Positions 1 to 7,234 of a DNA stretch of 11,285 nt are shown here, in pieces. Position 1 is the stretch's first letter. Each line of letters begins with the position of its first letter. The notes under the pieces are model-generated. The model was not told where the DNA came from and ran no database searches. It saw nothing but the letters and a program-made list of their open reading frames with translations. The stretch comes from Lachnospiraceae bacterium (GTDB taxonomy: Bacteria; Bacillota; Clostridia; Lachnospirales; Lachnospiraceae), in the NCBI GenBank assembly GCA_900753685.1, contig CAAEAB010000152.1, positions 1 to 11,285 on the forward strand, read 5' to 3'. Position numbers and translations under genes: made by a program.

Positions 1-37
1 GCATGTTTTGAATTTCACGTCGTGTGTTCATATCCAT

Positions 38-85
38 AAAAACACCGCCGATATAATCTTATCTAATTATATCGGCGGTGTTTTT
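38..85 (-). terminator. Perfect 18-bp hairpin, probable bidirectional terminator
   Basis: Positions 38-55 and 68-85 are perfect reverse complements (18 bp) around a 12-nt loop. Each arm has a GC-rich core (CACCGCCG) and a run of five A or T at its outer end, so the transcript ends in U5 in either direction. It lies 30 nt past the stop of the ABC ATPase gene and most simply ends the three-gene transporter unit. The symmetry would also let it end a gene arriving from the left on the plus strand, but too little sequence remains there to tell. Confidence 0.85.
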
Positions 86-115
86 AAAATATTCCTCTGA
101 TATCCAGGAATATAA

Positions 116-910
116 TCAGGACAACAGCATTCTGTCATTAGCAAATTCACTGCCGCTGGCCTGCTCAAATTTCTTTAATAAGTCGCTGACTTCCAATCGA
201 CTCTTTTCTTCACCGGAAACATCATAGATGATTTCGCCTTCGTTCATCATGATCAAACGATTTCCAAGGCGGATCGCATCCTTCATATTGTGGGTAACCA
301 TCAGGGCGGTCAACTGATTCTGTGTGACAATTTCTTCGGTTAGGTCAAGAACCTTTTTCGCAGTTTTCGGGTCGAGCGCCGCTGTATGTTCATCCAGCAA
401 AAGTAATTTTGGCTTCTTTAAGGTTGCCATCAAAAGCGTCAGCGCCTGGCGCTGTCCGCCGGAAAGTAGACCGACCTTTGAGGAAAGGCGATCCTCCAGA
501 CCTAAATCCAGGCGAGTAAGAAGCTTTTTATATTCCTCTTTTTCTTCTTTGGTAATTCCCCATCGAAGACCACGACTTTTACCCCGCCTAAGAGCCAGGG
601 CAAGATTTTCTTGAATTTCCATATCCGCAGCCGTTCCGCGCATCGGATCCTGGAATACACGACCCAGATATTGAGCACGGGCGTGCTCTGGCAGTCTCGA
701 AATATTTACACCATCCAAAGTAATCACGCCGGAATCGATCGGATAAACGCCGGCAATCATATTTAATATCGTTGATTTGCCTGCGCCGTTGCCGCCGATA
801 ATCGTGACAAAGTCTGCCGGCTTTAAATGAAGACTGATATTTTTCAAAGCCTTTTTTTCATTGATTGTTCCAATATTAAACGTCTTGCTGACATTGGAGA
901 TTTTAAGCAT
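116..910 (-). CDS. ABC transporter ATP-binding protein (COG1101 type)
   Basis: Nucleotide-binding subunit of an ABC importer; it should bind the cytoplasmic face of the permease encoded just upstream and power uptake by ATP hydrolysis. All core motifs are visible in its 264 residues: Walker A GGNGAGKST (39-47), Q-loop Gln87, signature LSGGQ (149-153), Walker B ending in Asp173-Glu174, D-loop ALDP (178-181) and switch His207. The DEHTAALDP stretch is typical of the COG1101 group that pairs with COG4120 permeases and COG2984 binding proteins. The ATG lies 8 nt inside the end of the permease gene, with a GGGGGAG ribosome binding site in that gene's last codons, so the two are probably translationally coupled. 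The family is certain. The substrate is not shown; amino acids such as tryptophan are known for relatives. Confidence 0.93.
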   Translation of the reverse strand: MLKISNVSKTFNIGTINEKKALKNISLHLKPADFVTIIGGNGAGKSTILNMIAGVYPIDSGVITLDGVNISRLPEHARAQYLGRVFQDPMRGTAADMEIQENLALALRRGKSRGLRWGITKEEKEEYKKLLTRLDLGLEDRLSSKVGLLSGGQRQALTLLMATLKKPKLLLLDEHTAALDPKTAKKVLDLTEEIVTQNQLTALMVTHNMKDAIRLGNRLIMMNEGEIIYDVSGEEKSRLEVSDLLKKFEQASGSEFANDRMLLS

Positions 911-1829
911 TTTTTTCTCCCCCTTCCGAGTAAGTACGTTTTGCGCGATATTTATCTAAAGAAACAGGAATACAGAGGGCGAGGGCAACAATGATGGCAG
1001 ATAACAGTTTCATATCATTGGCATCCATACCAAGCTGGAGAACGATGGCACGAATCAGGAAATAAACAACGGAGCCGACAATCGCTGAAGCAAGGCGGCT
1101 TGCAAAGGAACGCAGCTTTCCTAACAAAACATCACCGATGACAATAGCAGCCAGGCCGATGACGATAGCGCCGGTACCCATACCAATATCCGCATACTTT
1201 TGACTTTGACATACAAGACCGCCGGAAAGGCCGACAAGGCCGTTACTCAGCATCAGAGCGATCATCTTTGTCATCTTTGTATTAACGCCAAGAGCGCGAA
1301 TCATATCCTCATTATTACCGGTTGCCCGCAGGGCAGAACCGATTTCTGTACCAAAAAACCAGTACAAAACGACAATAATCAAAGCGGCGATGATAAGACC
1401 TATCAGACCGGAAGCCTGAGAGGATTTCAGTCCTGTCGCTTCAACAAAGCTGGAAAAAATCGTTTTTGTTTTTAATAATGGAATATTACTCTTTCCCATA
1501 ATCCGGAGATTAATCGACCACAGAGCGATCTGAGTCAAAATGCCGGCCAGAATCGCGGGAATATCAAAGGCTGTATGCAGAAGCCCTGTTACCCCTCCTG
1601 CAATCATTCCGGCCAAGGTAGCAAGAATGAGGGCCAGAACCGGATTCATTCCTTGAGAGACGACCAAAGTCGCACAGACACAGCCGCCCAGGGCAAAACT
1701 GCCATCGACCGTCAAATCTGCAATATCGAGAATTTTATATGTAATATATACGCCAAGCACAAGAACGCCCCAGAGAATCCCCTGGGAAATAGCGCCCTGC
1801 AGCGCCAGCAGTATACCACCAATATTCAT
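903..1829 (-). CDS. ABC transporter permease, LivH-type (COG4120 type)
   Basis: Membrane subunit of the importer, 308 residues, with about eight to nine hydrophobic segments spread along its length. The cytoplasmic coupling loop is recognisable at residues 168-183 (RATGNNEDMIRALGVN), matching the R-A-x-G-x-N pattern of the BPD_transp_2 (LivH/LivM, RbsC) permeases. The likely start is ATG at 1829, 8 nt after an AAGGAG site. It lies between a binding-protein gene and an ATPase gene, completing a standard importer. A strong terminator-like hairpin lies just upstream and I see no promoter after it, so expression probably depends on readthrough from the binding-protein gene. The gene order and family are clear; the ligand is unknown. 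Confidence 0.92.
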   Translation of the reverse strand: MNIGGILLALQGAISQGILWGVLVLGVYITYKILDIADLTVDGSFALGGCVCATLVVSQGMNPVLALILATLAGMIAGGVTGLLHTAFDIPAILAGILTQIALWSINLRIMGKSNIPLLKTKTIFSSFVEATGLKSSQASGLIGLIIAALIIVVLYWFFGTEIGSALRATGNNEDMIRALGVNTKMTKMIALMLSNGLVGLSGGLVCQSQKYADIGMGTGAIVIGLAAIVIGDVLLGKLRSFASRLASAIVGSVVYFLIRAIVLQLGMDANDMKLLSAIIVALALCIPVSLDKYRAKRTYSEGGEKNA

Positions 1830-1857
1830 GAGTATTTTCTCCTTTTCCTTTAGTGTT

Positions 1858-1928
1858 ATCTGACTAAAAAAATAGCCCCGGCAAATATGCGTTTCATATT
1901 TGCCGGAGTTTTTATGAAACTGTCAGAT
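1858..1928 (-). repeat. Outer inverted repeat enclosing the intergenic terminator
   Basis: ATCTGAC at 1858-1864 is the exact reverse complement of GTCAGAT at 1922-1928. These 7-bp arms enclose the terminator hairpin and its U-tract, and the upstream arm begins at the stop codon of the binding-protein gene. In the minus-strand RNA the U7 run can also face an A5 run (1909-1913), so the whole spacer can fold as one long interrupted hairpin. The pairing is directly visible; a role in mRNA stability or processing is inference. Confidence 0.5.
1866..1908 (-). terminator. Intrinsic terminator/attenuator between binding-protein and permease genes
   Basis: In the minus-strand RNA, CCGGCAAATATG (plus 1895-1906) pairs perfectly with CATATTTGCCGG (1878-1889) around a 5-nt loop. 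One U-G and one C-G pair extend it at the base, followed by CTA and seven U (1866-1872). It begins about 20 nt after the binding-protein stop, inside an otherwise obvious operon. Such hairpins commonly let binding protein be made in excess over membrane subunits; that role here is inferred. Confidence 0.85.
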
Positions 1929-2947
1929 TATTCAAGTCCGGAAATATCAATTCCCAGTAACTGTGCTGTTTCTTCATTACCCACAAATTCACATTTGTCT
2001 TCCGGATAATATTCAATCGGCATTGTGGCCGGGTCAGCTTCGCCTTTAAGAATCTTAACAGCCATCTCGCCTGCAATGTATCCTAATTCATAGTAATCGA
2101 TGCTGTATGTACAAAGACCACCGGCTTCAACCATTCCCTGTTCTCCGCAGATGACCGGAAGATTATTTTCATTTGCCACCATAGATACAGTGTTCATACC
2201 GGCTGCAATGGTGTTATCTGTAAAGCTATATAAACAGTCAACCTTACCAACGGCAGATTCAACAACAGACTGAATCTCATTGGAACTTGCTACGGCAAAT
2301 TCTTCGACCTGAAGACCGGCTGCATCGCAAGCTTCTTTTGTCATCTTTAACTGAATTTCAGAGTTACTTTCTGCTGAACAATAAAGAACACCAACTGTCT
2401 TTGCTTCCGGAAGAACTTTCTGAAGCAGACTGATCTGAGCTTCAATCGGTGTAAGGTCGGAAGAACCTGTAACGTTTCCTCCCGGAGCCTCGTTGGATTC
2501 AACAAGACCAGAGTCTGCAAAATCTGTAATGGCCGTACCCACGACCGGAATCTCCGTCGTAACACCTGCAACAGCCTGAGCGGCCGGAGTTGCAATAGCA
2601 AGAATGAGATCGTCACCATCATTCACTAATTTTTCAGCGATTGTCTGGCAGGCAGACTGATCATTCTGAGCATTCTGCTGGTCGATTTCATAGGAAATGC
2701 CAGAAGCATCGAGAGCGGCTACAAAGCCTTCATTTGCCGCGTCCAGAGCGGCATGTTCTGTCAACTGCAACACGCCGATTTTGTAGGTTTCTCCGTCGGC
2801 TGCTGTGGATTCTGCGCTTTCAGCGGTTGTTTCTGCAGTAGTTTCTGCTGATGTCTCAGCGGTTGTTTCCTTCGTATTTGAACCGCATGCGGTCAGTGAA
2901 GCAACAACCATGGCACCTGCCAAAATAAATGCAAGTGATTTTTTCAT
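1928..2947 (-). CDS. ABC transporter substrate-binding lipoprotein (ABC_sub_bind, COG2984 type)
   Basis: Extracellular ligand-binding component of the importer, anchored to the membrane by a lipid. The protein starts MKKSLAF and has a lipoprotein signal peptide whose lipobox is LTAC, giving an N-terminal lipidated Cys. A low-complexity Thr/Glu/Ala linker follows (about residues 25-48), then a two-lobed domain starting near YKIGVLQL that resembles the ABC_sub_bind family (PF04392), about 339 residues in all. I chose ATG at 2947 because an AGGAAAGAGG site sits 8 nt before it. An in-frame TTG at 2971 would extend the protein by eight charged residues in front of the signal peptide, which is unlikely. 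The gene has its own promoter and is first in the transporter unit. Relatives include the tryptophan-binding TrpX, but nothing in this sequence fixes the ligand. Confidence 0.9.
   Translation of the reverse strand: MKKSLAFILAGAMVVASLTACGSNTKETTAETSAETTAETTAESAESTAADGETYKIGVLQLTEHAALDAANEGFVAALDASGISYEIDQQNAQNDQSACQTIAEKLVNDGDDLILAIATPAAQAVAGVTTEIPVVGTAITDFADSGLVESNEAPGGNVTGSSDLTPIEAQISLLQKVLPEAKTVGVLYCSAESNSEIQLKMTKEACDAAGLQVEEFAVASSNEIQSVVESAVGKVDCLYSFTDNTIAAGMNTVSMVANENNLPVICGEQGMVEAGGLCTYSIDYYELGYIAGEMAVKILKGEADPATMPIEYYPEDKCEFVGNEETAQLLGIDISGLE
2820..2869 (-). repeat. Direct repeat encoding the Thr/Glu/Ala linker
   Basis: The 14-base unit TCAGCGGTTGTTTC occurs exactly at 2820-2833 and 2856-2869, 36 bases (12 codons) apart, with degenerate copies of the same pattern between. 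In protein this gives repeated TTAE/TSAE units between the lipidated Cys and the ligand-binding domain. The multiple-of-three spacing means copy-number change would alter linker length without breaking frame. Confidence 0.7.
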
Positions 2948-2955
2948 GTCTTCAT

Positions 2956-2965
2956 CCTCTTTCCT
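2956..2965 (-). promoter_or_regulatory. Ribosome binding site fixing the binding-protein start
   Basis: Minus-strand AGGAAAGAGG ends 8 nt before the ATG at 2947. It supports this start over the TTG at 2971, which lies upstream of the site. Confidence 0.75.
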
Positions 2966-2986
2966 TTTCAAAACTTCAATACATAA

Positions 2987-3005
2987 AAGCGTTGAAGCAA
3001 CGCTT
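2987..3005 (-). promoter_or_regulatory. Palindrome at predicted transcription start (operator or 5' mRNA hairpin)
   Basis: AAGCGTTG (2987-2994) and CAACGCTT (2998-3005) form a perfect 8-bp inverted repeat with a 3-base spacer. It starts about where transcription should begin, 8 bases past the -10 box of the transporter promoter. This is a usual place for a repressor operator, and as RNA it would form a hairpin at the 5' end of the mRNA. Four U follow the stem, so a weak plsY terminator is a third option. The repeat is certain; its role is not. Confidence 0.5.
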
Positions 3006-3012
3006 CTATCTA

Positions 3013-3041
3013 ATAATAAAGGATTTGTAAGAAAAAGTCAA
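3013..3041 (-). promoter_or_regulatory. Sigma-A promoter of the ABC transporter genes
   Basis: On the minus strand, -35 TTGACT (plus 3036-3041) and -10 TATTAT (plus 3013-3018) are separated by exactly 17 bases. Each matches the consensus at five of six positions. The predicted start is near 3006, leaving a leader of about 60 nt before the ATG at 2947. The promoter lies immediately after the plsY stop codon and separates the transporter from the housekeeping run upstream. Confidence 0.8.
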
Positions 3042-3046
3042 TTCTT

Positions 3047-3676
3047 TTAACTCTTTTTCTTGCGCTCGAAACGATTTTCATTTCCGTTCATCAACCGTTT
3101 AATGTTTTCGCGATGACGCATCCAGGCCATCAGCCAGAAGATGACGCTGACAGCAAATAAATGCCACTGTCCCGGATATAAAATAAGAACGCAGACCGGG
3201 AAGGCCAGACTCATAAAGAGGGAACCGACAGATACATACCGAGTCGCATAAAAAAGGATCAGAAACCCGATAATGCCGATTAATCCGATGCGTAAATCCA
3301 GCGCCAGCATGACGCCGGAGGTTACTGCGATTCCTTTGCCGCCCTTAAATTTCAGGTAAAACGGATAATTATGTCCCAACGCAACACCCAGCCCCGTGTA
3401 GGCTAAAAGAAGCTGAAAGCTTAGGGACGGTACGAGCCACTGGCCATAAACGAGGTATTTCACCAACAGTATGGCGATAATCGCTTTCAGCGCATCTCCG
3501 AGATAGGTGATATATCCCGCTTTTTTTCCAAGAACCCTTAAAGTATTTGTTGTTCCGGCATTTCCGCTGCCGTACTGGCGGATATCAATTCCGTGGCACT
3601 TTCCGTAAATATAACCTGTCTGAAAGCACCCGAAAATGTATCCAATGAAAAGGCAAAGAATGATATCTCTCAGCAT
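3047..3676 (-). CDS. plsY: Acyl-phosphate:glycerol-3-phosphate acyltransferase PlsY
   Basis: Integral membrane enzyme that transfers an acyl group from acyl phosphate (made by PlsX) to glycerol-3-phosphate, giving lysophosphatidate, the first step of phospholipid synthesis in most Gram-positive bacteria. Its 209 residues are strongly hydrophobic and carry the three family motifs: GSGNAGTTN (36-44), GHNYP with the phosphate-binding KGGKG (101-115), and RYVSVGS (146-152). The length is typical. The ATG lies only 2 nt after the der stop codon, with its AAGGAT ribosome binding site inside der, so the two are cotranscribed and probably coupled. No strong terminator follows; the transporter promoter begins right after its stop. 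Confidence 0.96.
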   Translation of the reverse strand: MLRDIILCLFIGYIFGCFQTGYIYGKCHGIDIRQYGSGNAGTTNTLRVLGKKAGYITYLGDALKAIIAILLVKYLVYGQWLVPSLSFQLLLAYTGLGVALGHNYPFYLKFKGGKGIAVTSGVMLALDLRIGLIGIIGFLILFYATRYVSVGSLFMSLAFPVCVLILYPGQWHLFAVSVIFWLMAWMRHRENIKRLMNGNENRFERKKKS

Positions 3677-3678
3677 CT

Positions 3679-5007
3679 CTATTTATCCTTATCCTTTCTC
3701 TCACGAATAATAAATTTAAGCGGTGTGCCGCGGAAGCCAAAGGCCTCACGGATTTTGTTTTCTATATATCGGGTATAAGAAAAATGGGTCAGCTCTTTAT
3801 CATTGACAAAAATGACAAAGGTCGGCGGCTTTACAGCCACCTGAGTAATATAATACAGCTTCAGGCGGCGTCCCTTATCCGATGGCGGCTGCTTTAAGGC
3901 CACAGCTTCAGCCATAATTTCATTCAGTACGCCGGTGCCGATTCTTAAGGCATGATTCTGAATGACCATATCGATCAACTCATAAAGCTTTGTAATACGC
4001 TGACCCGTCATGGCAGAAATAAAAATCAGCTCCGCATAAGGCATATAGGCCAGAGTATCCCGTATTTTCTTTGTATAATCATAAATAGTTTTATCGTTTT
4101 TAACAACTGCGTCCCATTTATTGACGGCAATGATGACTCCCTTGCCCCGTTCATGGGCAATGCCTGCGATTTTGGCATCCTGCTCAGTGACACCTTCCGT
4201 GGCATCAATCATCAATAGAACAATATTGGCTCTCTCAACAGCGGAAACAGCGCGGATGATGCTGTAGCGCTCCAAATCTTCTTTAATCTTGCTTTTTCGG
4301 CGGATACCGGCCGTATCAATGAATACATATTCCTGACCGTTAAATTTAACGACCGTATCGATGGCGTCCCGGGTCGTTCCTGCAATGTTTGAAACAATGG
4401 CTCTCTGACTTTTACAGAGCTTATTAATGAGGGACGATTTACCCACATTCGGTTTTCCGATAATGGCAATTCTCGGCCGCTCATCCTCATCTTCCTCCGC
4501 AGAGCCCTTCGGAAAATATTTCACGACTTCATCCAGCATATCGCCCAGGCCCAGCTGGGATGCGGCGGAAACACCATAAGGATCCCCGATACCTAAATTG
4601 TAAAACTCGTAAATGTCTGCTTCGTATTTCTGAAAGCTGTCGACCTTATTTACGGCAAGAACCACCGGCTTTCCCGATTTTCTCAGCATGTCTGCCACTT
4701 TATAATCGGCGTCAATGACTCCCTGCTGCACATCAGTCACAAAAATAATGACATCGGCGGTGGCAATGGCGATTTCCGCCTGTTCCCGCATACTGGATAA
4801 AATCAGGTCCTTGCTCTCCGGCTCGATACCTCCCGTATCCACCATCGTAAACTGCTTGTCCAGCCAGGTCACATCTGCATAAATACGATCCCTGGTGACT
4901 CCAGGCGTATCCTTTACAATGGATATTTTTCGTCCGGCCAAAACATTAAATAATGTGGATTTGCCCACATTCGGGCGGCCTACAACGGCCACAATTGGTT
5001 TACTCAT
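3679..5007 (-). CDS. der: Ribosome biogenesis GTPase Der (EngA)
   Basis: Essential GTPase acting in late assembly of the 50S ribosomal subunit. The 442-residue protein has the defining tandem G domains and a C-terminal KH-like domain. Domain 1 has GRPNVGKS (10-17), DTGG (57-60) and NKVD (120-123). Domain 2 has GKPNVGKS (184-191), GTTRD (210-214), DTAG (231-234) and NKWD (296-299). An acidic stretch around 170-177 forms the linker between them. All nucleotide-binding motifs are intact and the length is normal. The start is ATG at 5007, 9 nt after AAGGAG. It sits between DUF512 (36-nt gap) and plsY (2-nt gap). Confidence 0.98.
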   Translation of the reverse strand: MSKPIVAVVGRPNVGKSTLFNVLAGRKISIVKDTPGVTRDRIYADVTWLDKQFTMVDTGGIEPESKDLILSSMREQAEIAIATADVIIFVTDVQQGVIDADYKVADMLRKSGKPVVLAVNKVDSFQKYEADIYEFYNLGIGDPYGVSAASQLGLGDMLDEVVKYFPKGSAEEDEDERPRIAIIGKPNVGKSSLINKLCKSQRAIVSNIAGTTRDAIDTVVKFNGQEYVFIDTAGIRRKSKIKEDLERYSIIRAVSAVERANIVLLMIDATEGVTEQDAKIAGIAHERGKGVIIAVNKWDAVVKNDKTIYDYTKKIRDTLAYMPYAELIFISAMTGQRITKLYELIDMVIQNHALRIGTGVLNEIMAEAVALKQPPSDKGRRLKLYYITQVAVKPPTFVIFVNDKELTHFSYTRYIENKIREAFGFRGTPLKFIIRERKDKDK

Positions 5008-5043
5008 ATATATAAACTCCTTTTTATTTCAGACTTTTTACGC

Positions 5044-6381
5044 CTATCCAAATGTCAAAGCGTTATACAAATCTTTTCCGTTTGATTGTACAATACGAAT
5101 CGGAACTTGTAAAGTTTTTTCAATCTCCTTTATATGAATGTCATCTAAAAGCACGTCCTCGCCGCTGCGCAGCACATTGACAGGAAGCAATAGCCGGTGA
5201 CCTAAGTCCCGCCCTTCTAAGGCGCGGATAATATCCTGCCCGGTTAATAGTCCAGATACCGTAATCTGAGGACCAAAAAAATAATTCGTCACTTCTACGA
5301 CATCTGCCCGAATATTCGGATAGACATCATTTAAATCTTTAATCAATTCTCTTAAGAAGGGGCCGGCCAGCTTTCCAGTGGCAATCGTACACTGGCCGGT
5401 TTTATTGCGGTCCTCAGATTCTAATATGCCTTCAGAAACGGCTTCCCTCAAGGCTTCATGAAACTCCCGTTCCTGGAGACGGAGCATTCCCACACCGTTC
5501 TCAAGCTGAACATAGCCATCATAGTTTTCTTCATCAGGAAGGGGCAAGCCTGCTAAAATATACCATTCATCACTGGCATGGACGAAATGGGTAGCGTATT
5601 CCTCCATAAAAATGTCCTGATAACCGTGAATAATATCTATGACTTCTCTGGCATCCTCCGGCGTAAAAGGTTCCAACGGATACAGACCTTCTCTGTGATC
5701 GGAAAGCCCCACCGGAACGACCGAGAGGCTTTCCATATAAGGCAGAAATCTGCCCAAATCCCCAATAGTCTTTCGCAATTCGTCTCCGTCGTTGACACCC
5801 TTACACAAAACAATCTGTCCATTCATAAAAATGCCGGCTTCATAAAGCCTTTGCAGCTGCTCAGTGATCTTTCCGGCGAAGCGGTTATGAAGCATCATAC
5901 AGCGAAGCTCCGGATTTGTCGTGTGAACAGAAACATTGATTGGTGATAATTTATATTTAATGATACGCTCTAAATCTTTATCCTTCATGTTTGTCAGAGT
6001 AATATAGTTTCCCTGAAGAAATGAAAGTCTCGAATCGTCATCCTTAAAATACATTGTCGGACGCATGCCTTTTGGAAGCTGGTCGATAAAGCAGAATATA
6101 CATTTGTTCGTGCAGGAGTGATAATCATCCATCAGACTAGATTCAAATTCGATCCCCAAATCCTCCTCCGCGTCCTTTTCGATTTCAAGAATCCATTCTT
6201 CGCCATTGGATTTTAATATGGTCAATTCAATATATTCATCGTTAATCAAATAGTGGTAATCAAAGACATCTTCTATTTTTTGATCATTTACCGCCAAAAC
6301 CCTATCTCCCGGTTCAAGCTCCAGTTCTTCCCCGATACTTCCCGGAGCAATGGTTTTAATTTTATGTCCTTCCTCCATCAT
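5044..6381 (-). CDS. DUF512 family protein (PDZ-like plus radical SAM)
   Basis: Protein of unknown function, 445 residues. The first 65 or so residues look like a PDZ-type domain (APGSIGEELELEPGD, then VLAVNDQKI). A Cys-x3-Cys-x2-Cys cluster follows (Cys90, Cys94, Cys97, in CTNKCIFC), the pattern for a 4Fe-4S cluster of a radical-SAM enzyme. Next come FIDQLPKGMR and a DDDSRLSFL stretch that I associate with the DUF512 family; the C-terminal part is the DUF512 domain. ATG at 6381 is followed at once by a second in-frame ATG (6378), and an AGAGAGAGG site precedes both, so either may be used. It follows pgeF by 12 nt and precedes der by 36 nt. Association with der is common in Clostridia as I recall. 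The reaction is unknown. Confidence 0.9.
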   Translation of the reverse strand: MMEEGHKIKTIAPGSIGEELELEPGDRVLAVNDQKIEDVFDYHYLINDEYIELTILKSNGEEWILEIEKDAEEDLGIEFESSLMDDYHSCTNKCIFCFIDQLPKGMRPTMYFKDDDSRLSFLQGNYITLTNMKDKDLERIIKYKLSPINVSVHTTNPELRCMMLHNRFAGKITEQLQRLYEAGIFMNGQIVLCKGVNDGDELRKTIGDLGRFLPYMESLSVVPVGLSDHREGLYPLEPFTPEDAREVIDIIHGYQDIFMEEYATHFVHASDEWYILAGLPLPDEENYDGYVQLENGVGMLRLQEREFHEALREAVSEGILESEDRNKTGQCTIATGKLAGPFLRELIKDLNDVYPNIRADVVEVTNYFFGPQITVSGLLTGQDIIRALEGRDLGHRLLLPVNVLRSGEDVLLDDIHIKEIEKTLQVPIRIVQSNGKDLYNALTFG

Positions 6382-6393
6382 CGAATCCTCTCT

Positions 6394-7233
6394 CTATTCT
6401 TTCAAACATAAAAAAGCTGCAAGACTTCCCCGATCGCCTCCGGTTTTTCGATGGGACCAGAGAAGGTCCGGATGACAGCCTGTACACCAGTTCGTCACTG
6501 TAATATGCTCCGGTGTCATCCCCGCGTCCAGCATGACCTGCCGGTTGGCTTCCCATAAATTAAGCTGGTATTTTCCGTTTCCTTTGGCATATATAAGCGT
6601 TTCACTGACCCGGAAATCCTTTTCAAAGGCTTCTGCCACATCCCGACTGACCTCATAGCAGGACTGACAGATGGAAGGACCGATGACTCCGATAATATCT
6701 TCCGGCCGGGAACCATAGCTTTCGTTCATCGCTTCAACTGTCCGAGCGCCGATGCGTGCCGCTGTTCCCCGCCAGCCCGAATGGGTCAGGCCAATAGCTT
6801 TTTTTACTGGATCGACAAAAAATAGGGGAACACAGTCTGCGTAATAGGTAATTAATGGCAGGCCGGGAACATTGGTAATTTGTCCGTCTATATTATGGTA
6901 TATTTTCGGCCGGGTAATTCCATGCCCCGCATCTTTCTCCGTAACAACCCGCACATTGGCTGTATGGGTCTGGTCTGTGGAGACGATTTTTTTCCAATCC
7001 ATATGAATAGCCGAACAAAACCGGCGGAAATTTTCATCCACATGGGCTTTCTCATCGCCCCGGGTATAGGATAAATTCATCGAATGATAAATCCCCTCGC
7101 TGATACCGCCCAGCCGAGTGGAAAACCCATGCTCCACACAGCCAAGAACATCCAGAGCTTTATAACGAATGACAGGGATCTGCGCATCCCAATCCACATA
7201 TTCCGATATGTCTAATATTTTTCTGAAATTCAT
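6394..7233 (-). CDS. pgeF: Peptidoglycan editing factor PgeF (YfiH/DUF152, laccase-domain)
   Basis: Member of the YfiH/DUF152 family. These are often annotated as polyphenol oxidases; in E. coli the protein is linked to removing wrongly incorporated residues from peptidoglycan precursors, and members have purine nucleosidase activity. The metal-site residues are all present in the usual contexts: His90 (QTH), Cys134 (ADC) and His151 (HSGWRG). GPSICQSCYEV and the C-terminal SHRKTGGDRG are also typical. I place the start at ATG 7233, giving 279 residues. An AGGAG site lies 6 nt before it, it is 1 nt past the yraN stop, and a longer version from 7284 would overlap yraN by 50 bases without a good site. 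It is cotranscribed with yraN and DUF512. Confidence 0.93.
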   Translation of the reverse strand: MNFRKILDISEYVDWDAQIPVIRYKALDVLGCVEHGFSTRLGGISEGIYHSMNLSYTRGDEKAHVDENFRRFCSAIHMDWKKIVSTDQTHTANVRVVTEKDAGHGITRPKIYHNIDGQITNVPGLPLITYYADCVPLFFVDPVKKAIGLTHSGWRGTAARIGARTVEAMNESYGSRPEDIIGVIGPSICQSCYEVSRDVAEAFEKDFRVSETLIYAKGNGKYQLNLWEANRQVMLDAGMTPEHITVTNWCTGCHPDLLWSHRKTGGDRGSLAAFLCLKE

Positions 7234-7234
7234 T

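Noticed and set aside
1..37. Partial gene at the left edge: a 12-codon minus-strand frame starting MDMNTRREIQ, or a plus-strand frame ending at TAA 37-39
   Set aside because: Only 37 bases are available. The minus-strand ATG has no ribosome binding site other than the hairpin arm, and neither short peptide is recognisable.
324..614. 96-codon plus-strand open frame
   Set aside because: Antisense shadow of the ABC ATPase gene: Arg/Ser-rich, no ribosome binding site and no recognisable domain.
2948..3046. T-box or other riboswitch upstream of the transporter genes
   Set aside because: The leader after the predicted start is only about 60 nt, with no room for a T-box specifier domain and no recognisable conserved T-box sequence.
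5578..5946. 122-codon plus-strand open frame
   Set aside because: Antisense to the DUF512 radical-SAM gene; no recognisable motifs and no good start site.
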